Below, piece by piece: positions 62,035 through 64,000 of a stretch of DNA of 64,000 nucleotides (position 1 is its first letter; each line of letters opens with the position of its first letter). The notes under the pieces were generated by a model. The model made no database searches. It was not told the origin of the DNA and worked only from the letters and a program-made list of their open reading frames with translations. The translations under genes and the position numbers were made by a program. Source of the DNA: Ga0077555 sp050187415 (GTDB lineage: Bacteria; Pseudomonadota; Alphaproteobacteria; Rhizobiales; Hyphomicrobiaceae); NCBI GenBank assembly GCA_050187415.1, contig JBFWXN010000012.1, positions 25,867 through 89,866 of the forward strand, given 5' to 3'.

Positions 62035-63066
62035 TTACGCGTGGCCCCCCGCGCGATTGGCGAGAACGGCAAAGCTCGCCAGGATACGCGCGGCCTCATC
62101 CGCCGTGCGCCGGACCACGTCTGCGGCACTTTCGATGCCGGCGATCAGACCGGCGCTTTGACCGCTCGGCAAGACGCCGTGCTCGATGTCGCCCCCGATC
62201 CGGCCGGCATCCGAGGCGGGCCCGCCGACTTCCCTGAGCTGAAGCGGATAGGGCTTGATCTCGCTCTCGCGGCCCTCCCAGCTCCGAGTGAAGGCGTTGC
62301 GGATCATGCGATTGGTCTTGCCCGAGTGGGCCCGCGTGACGACCGTGCCGTCCTCGTCGATTTCGGTAATGCGCCTCTTGTAGTTGATGTGCCCGCGGGC
62401 CTCGTTCGTCGCGATGAAACGCGTGCCCATCCAGACGCCGGCTGCACCGAGGGAGAGGGCGGCCACGAGCCCGCGGCCATCCGCGATCCCTCCGGCCGCG
62501 ACGACCGGGATGCGGACGACGTCGACGACGCGAGGAACCAGTGCGATCGTGCCGATGCGGCCGACATGCCCACCTCCGTCATGTCCGGATGCGATGACGG
62601 CATCGACACCGGCCTTTTCAACAGCGGCGGCCTGCCGGGCCGTGCCGACGAGGGACATCACCTTCATGCCCGCTGCGTGCGCCCGCGGGACGATCGGGCC
62701 GGGATTGCCGAGGCCCGAGATAATCACATCGACGCCTTCCTCGAAGGCCACCTCGATGTGTGCGCGGCATTCGCGCTCGTACGCCTCGACCGTTTCGCCG
62801 CTCCCCTCGGTGCGCGCAAACAGGATGTCTACACCGAGCGGCTTGTCCGTCGATGATTTGGCGAGCCGGATCTCCTGCCTGAGACGCTCGGGGTCCATGT
62901 AGGCCGCGCCGATGACGCCGAGACCGCCTGCATTCGACACCGCCGCCGCAAGCTCTCCATAGGCAACCTGATACATGCCGGCCTGACAGATCGGGTAGCG
63001 AATGCCGAGCAGGCGGCAGAGCGCATTGTCGGCAAAAAGTGCGGCTGAATCCGGTTCGGGGGACAT
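62035..63066 (-). CDS. Nitronate monooxygenase family protein (second copy)
   Basis: 343 residues from the ATG at 63066, which has AAAGG upstream. FMN TIM-barrel with ICQAGMYQVAYGELAAAVS, SNAGGLGVIGAAYM, IASGHDGGGHVGRIG (conserved His), VAAGGIADGRG and GTRFIATNEA. It has about 25 extra residues compared with the copy at 21012 and only general similarity, so it is a distinct branch. Convergent with the MATE-like gene, divergent from mce across 134 bp. Confidence 0.9.
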   Translation of the reverse strand: MSPEPDSAALFADNALCRLLGIRYPICQAGMYQVAYGELAAAVSNAGGLGVIGAAYMDPERLRQEIRLAKSSTDKPLGVDILFARTEGSGETVEAYERECRAHIEVAFEEGVDVIISGLGNPGPIVPRAHAAGMKVMSLVGTARQAAAVEKAGVDAVIASGHDGGGHVGRIGTIALVPRVVDVVRIPVVAAGGIADGRGLVAALSLGAAGVWMGTRFIATNEARGHINYKRRITEIDEDGTVVTRAHSGKTNRMIRNAFTRSWEGRESEIKPYPLQLREVGGPASDAGRIGGDIEHGVLPSGQSAGLIAGIESAADVVRRTADEAARILASFAVLANRAGGHA

Positions 63067-63200
63067 GGTGCGTGCCTTTCGTCCTGACGTGGGCGCCATC
63101 ATCATGCCGGAAAGACCGACCCACAGGAAATAACGACGCAGGTGCAGCCTCCGGCCGCTCGTCCTATAAGCTTATGACCCCCGCAGTCCGGAGACCTGTC

Positions 63201-63605
63201 ATGATCGGCCGCCTGAACCATGTCGCAATCGCCGTGAAAGATCTCGACGCCTCGGCGGCCGTCTATCGGGCAACGCTCGGTGCGAAGGTTTCGAATGTCG
63301 ATACGCTGCCCGAGCACGGTGTGAAGGTGGTCTTCGTCGAGTTGCCGAACACCAAGATCGAGCTGCTCGAGCCCTACGGCGCGGCGTCCCCCATTGCCAA
63401 GTTCCTGGAGAAGAACCCAGACGGCGGCATCCATCACGTATGCTACGAGGTGGACGACATCATCGCCGCCCGCGATCGGCTCAAGGCGACCGGTGCCCGC
63501 GTTCTGGGCGACGGCGAGCCTAAGATCGGCGCGCATGGCAAGCCCGTTCTTTTCCTCCATCCCAAGGATTTCTGCGGGACGCTGGTGGAGTTGGAGCAGG
63601 CCTGA
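63201..63605 (+). CDS. mce: Methylmalonyl-CoA epimerase
   Basis: 134 residues, VOC fold of two paired modules. MIGRLNHVAIAVKDLDASAA, GIHHVCYEVDDI and GTLVELEQ supply metal ligands H7, H79 and E130. It interconverts the 2R and 2S forms of methylmalonyl-CoA in propionyl-CoA breakdown. The ATG at 63201 is preceded by CCGGAGACC. In many alphaproteobacteria this gene directly follows RNase J; here two genes intervene. Confidence 0.95.
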   Translation: MIGRLNHVAIAVKDLDASAAVYRATLGAKVSNVDTLPEHGVKVVFVELPNTKIELLEPYGAASPIAKFLEKNPDGGIHHVCYEVDDIIAARDRLKATGARVLGDGEPKIGAHGKPVLFLHPKDFCGTLVELEQA

Positions 63606-63703
63606 TCAACGCCTCGGCGAGCAAGAGCCGTCGTGTCATGTTCCCAGGCGGCCCCTGTTTCTCGATCACCCGGAGATGAAGCGCCGGGCCGTTCGACAAT
63701 GCC

Positions 63704-63720
63704 TTAGAATTGTTCTAAGA
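63704..63720. promoter_or_regulatory. ICE-like palindrome, candidate Irr-binding site
   Basis: CTTAGAA-TTG-TTCTAAG, a perfect 7-bp inverted repeat with a three-base spacer, closely resembles the iron control element (TTTAGAA-N3-TTCTAAA) bound by the Irr regulator in rhizobia and relatives. It ends 10 bases before the ATG of an Atm1-type transporter gene, where binding would be expected to block transcription or translation start. Confidence 0.7.
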
Positions 63721-63730
63721 GCATGTTGCC

Positions 63731-63982
63731 ATGCAGCGTTTTTTCACGCCCGAGCCGCCGTCGCCACGCGAGCCGTCCAGCGGGAGCGGGCCTGGCCGTG
63801 GCATGCCGGAGCCACGCGACGAAGTGCGTCCGTCCGGCAACCACCTCCGGTTTCGCGCACTACGAGCCATCGCGCCCTACGTATGGCCACAAGACCGGCC
63901 CGATCTCCAGCGCCGCGTGATCTATTCGCTGCTGCTCATGCTCGCCGCCAAACTCGTCACGGTGGCGATGCCGTTCTTTTAA
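63731..63982 (+). CDS. Atm1-type ABC exporter, N-terminal fragment with interrupted frame
   Basis: 83 codons. After a Pro/Arg-rich start, residues ~40-83 (FRALRAIAPYVWPQDRPDLQ, then RRVIYSLLLMLAAKLVTVAMPFF) match the beginning of Atm1/HMT1-type half-transporters, which export glutathione-derived sulfur or metal conjugates. A real gene would run on for ~540 residues, but the frame hits TAA at 63980, within a T4A3T3 run, 18 bases before the window ends. Either a frameshift (sequencing or true) lies in the T-run or the homology ends here; the window is too short to tell. The ICE-like box lies just upstream. Confidence 0.65.
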   Translation: MQRFFTPEPPSPREPSSGSGPGRGMPEPRDEVRPSGNHLRFRALRAIAPYVWPQDRPDLQRRVIYSLLLMLAAKLVTVAMPFF

Positions 63983-64000
63983 ATTTGTGGGAGCGAAGCG

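Overview
The window is GC-rich chromosomal DNA of an alphaproteobacterium, most likely a member of the Hyphomicrobiales (Rhizobiales). Supports for this are a DUF2842 gene beside ctaA, the order nuoN-birA-RNase J followed later by methylmalonyl-CoA epimerase, gatCA for indirect amidotransfer, and an inverted repeat of the Irr/ICE type at the right edge. The species cannot be fixed from the sequence alone. I saw no insertion sequence, phage, CRISPR array, rRNA or tRNA gene.

Layout. 1-7 kb: housekeeping genes. These are a monomeric NADP-isocitrate dehydrogenase with a perfect terminator hairpin, a TrmJ-type rRNA/tRNA-family methyltransferase with a long extra N-terminus, a small exported protein, ribosomal protein S4 and an NYN-domain protein. 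Just upstream of the monomeric icd is a 20-codon stump whose peptide matches the start of the unrelated dimeric isocitrate dehydrogenase, which suggests gene replacement in place. 7-10 kb: gatC-gatA and a membrane-anchored metallophosphoesterase. 10-18 kb: a sulfur-oxidation island, soxA-soxX-soxB on the minus strand and soeABC (cytoplasmic sulfite dehydrogenase) on the plus strand, sharing a 213-bp divergent promoter region. SoxYZ and SoxCD are not in the window. 18-19.3 kb: a 1.2-kb stretch with no convincing gene, then one orphan protein.

20-26 kb: a catabolic or modification cluster in two divergent operons, methyltransferase-nitronate monooxygenase-luciferase-like oxidoreductase on the minus strand and luciferase-like monooxygenase-SDR-alpha/beta hydrolase on the plus strand. 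26-28 kb: a Kef-type antiporter. 28-38 kb: an exopolysaccharide locus with Wzy/ligase, priming phosphosugar transferase, GT4, Wza-like exporter, a Wzc-like co-polymerase with a degenerate kinase domain, and a polysaccharide deacetylase. A second NYN protein with an altered acidic motif sits inside it. 38-39.5 kb: DUF2842 and ctaA (heme A synthase).

39.5-47 kb: a second accessory catabolic cluster, hyuA-small monooxygenase-like protein-hyuB-carboxymuconolactone-decarboxylase-like protein-LLM oxidoreductase, diverging from a TauD-family dioxygenase. 47.4-57.7 kb: the distal half of respiratory complex I (nuoG to nuoN) without nuoA-F upstream, and with a 90-residue single-span membrane protein wedged between nuoJ and nuoK by stop/start overlaps on both sides. 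57.8-64 kb: birA, RNase J, a MATE-like transporter, a second nitronate monooxygenase, methylmalonyl-CoA epimerase and the start of an Atm1-type ABC transporter behind an ICE-like palindrome. The reading frame of that transporter ends abruptly 18 bases before the window does.

Taken together this looks like an aerobic heterotroph or mixotroph able to draw electrons from reduced sulfur, with FMN-dependent accessory catabolism and exopolysaccharide production. The least explained items are the two FMN-enzyme clusters, the extra protein inside the nuo operon, the icd stump and the TrmJ extension.
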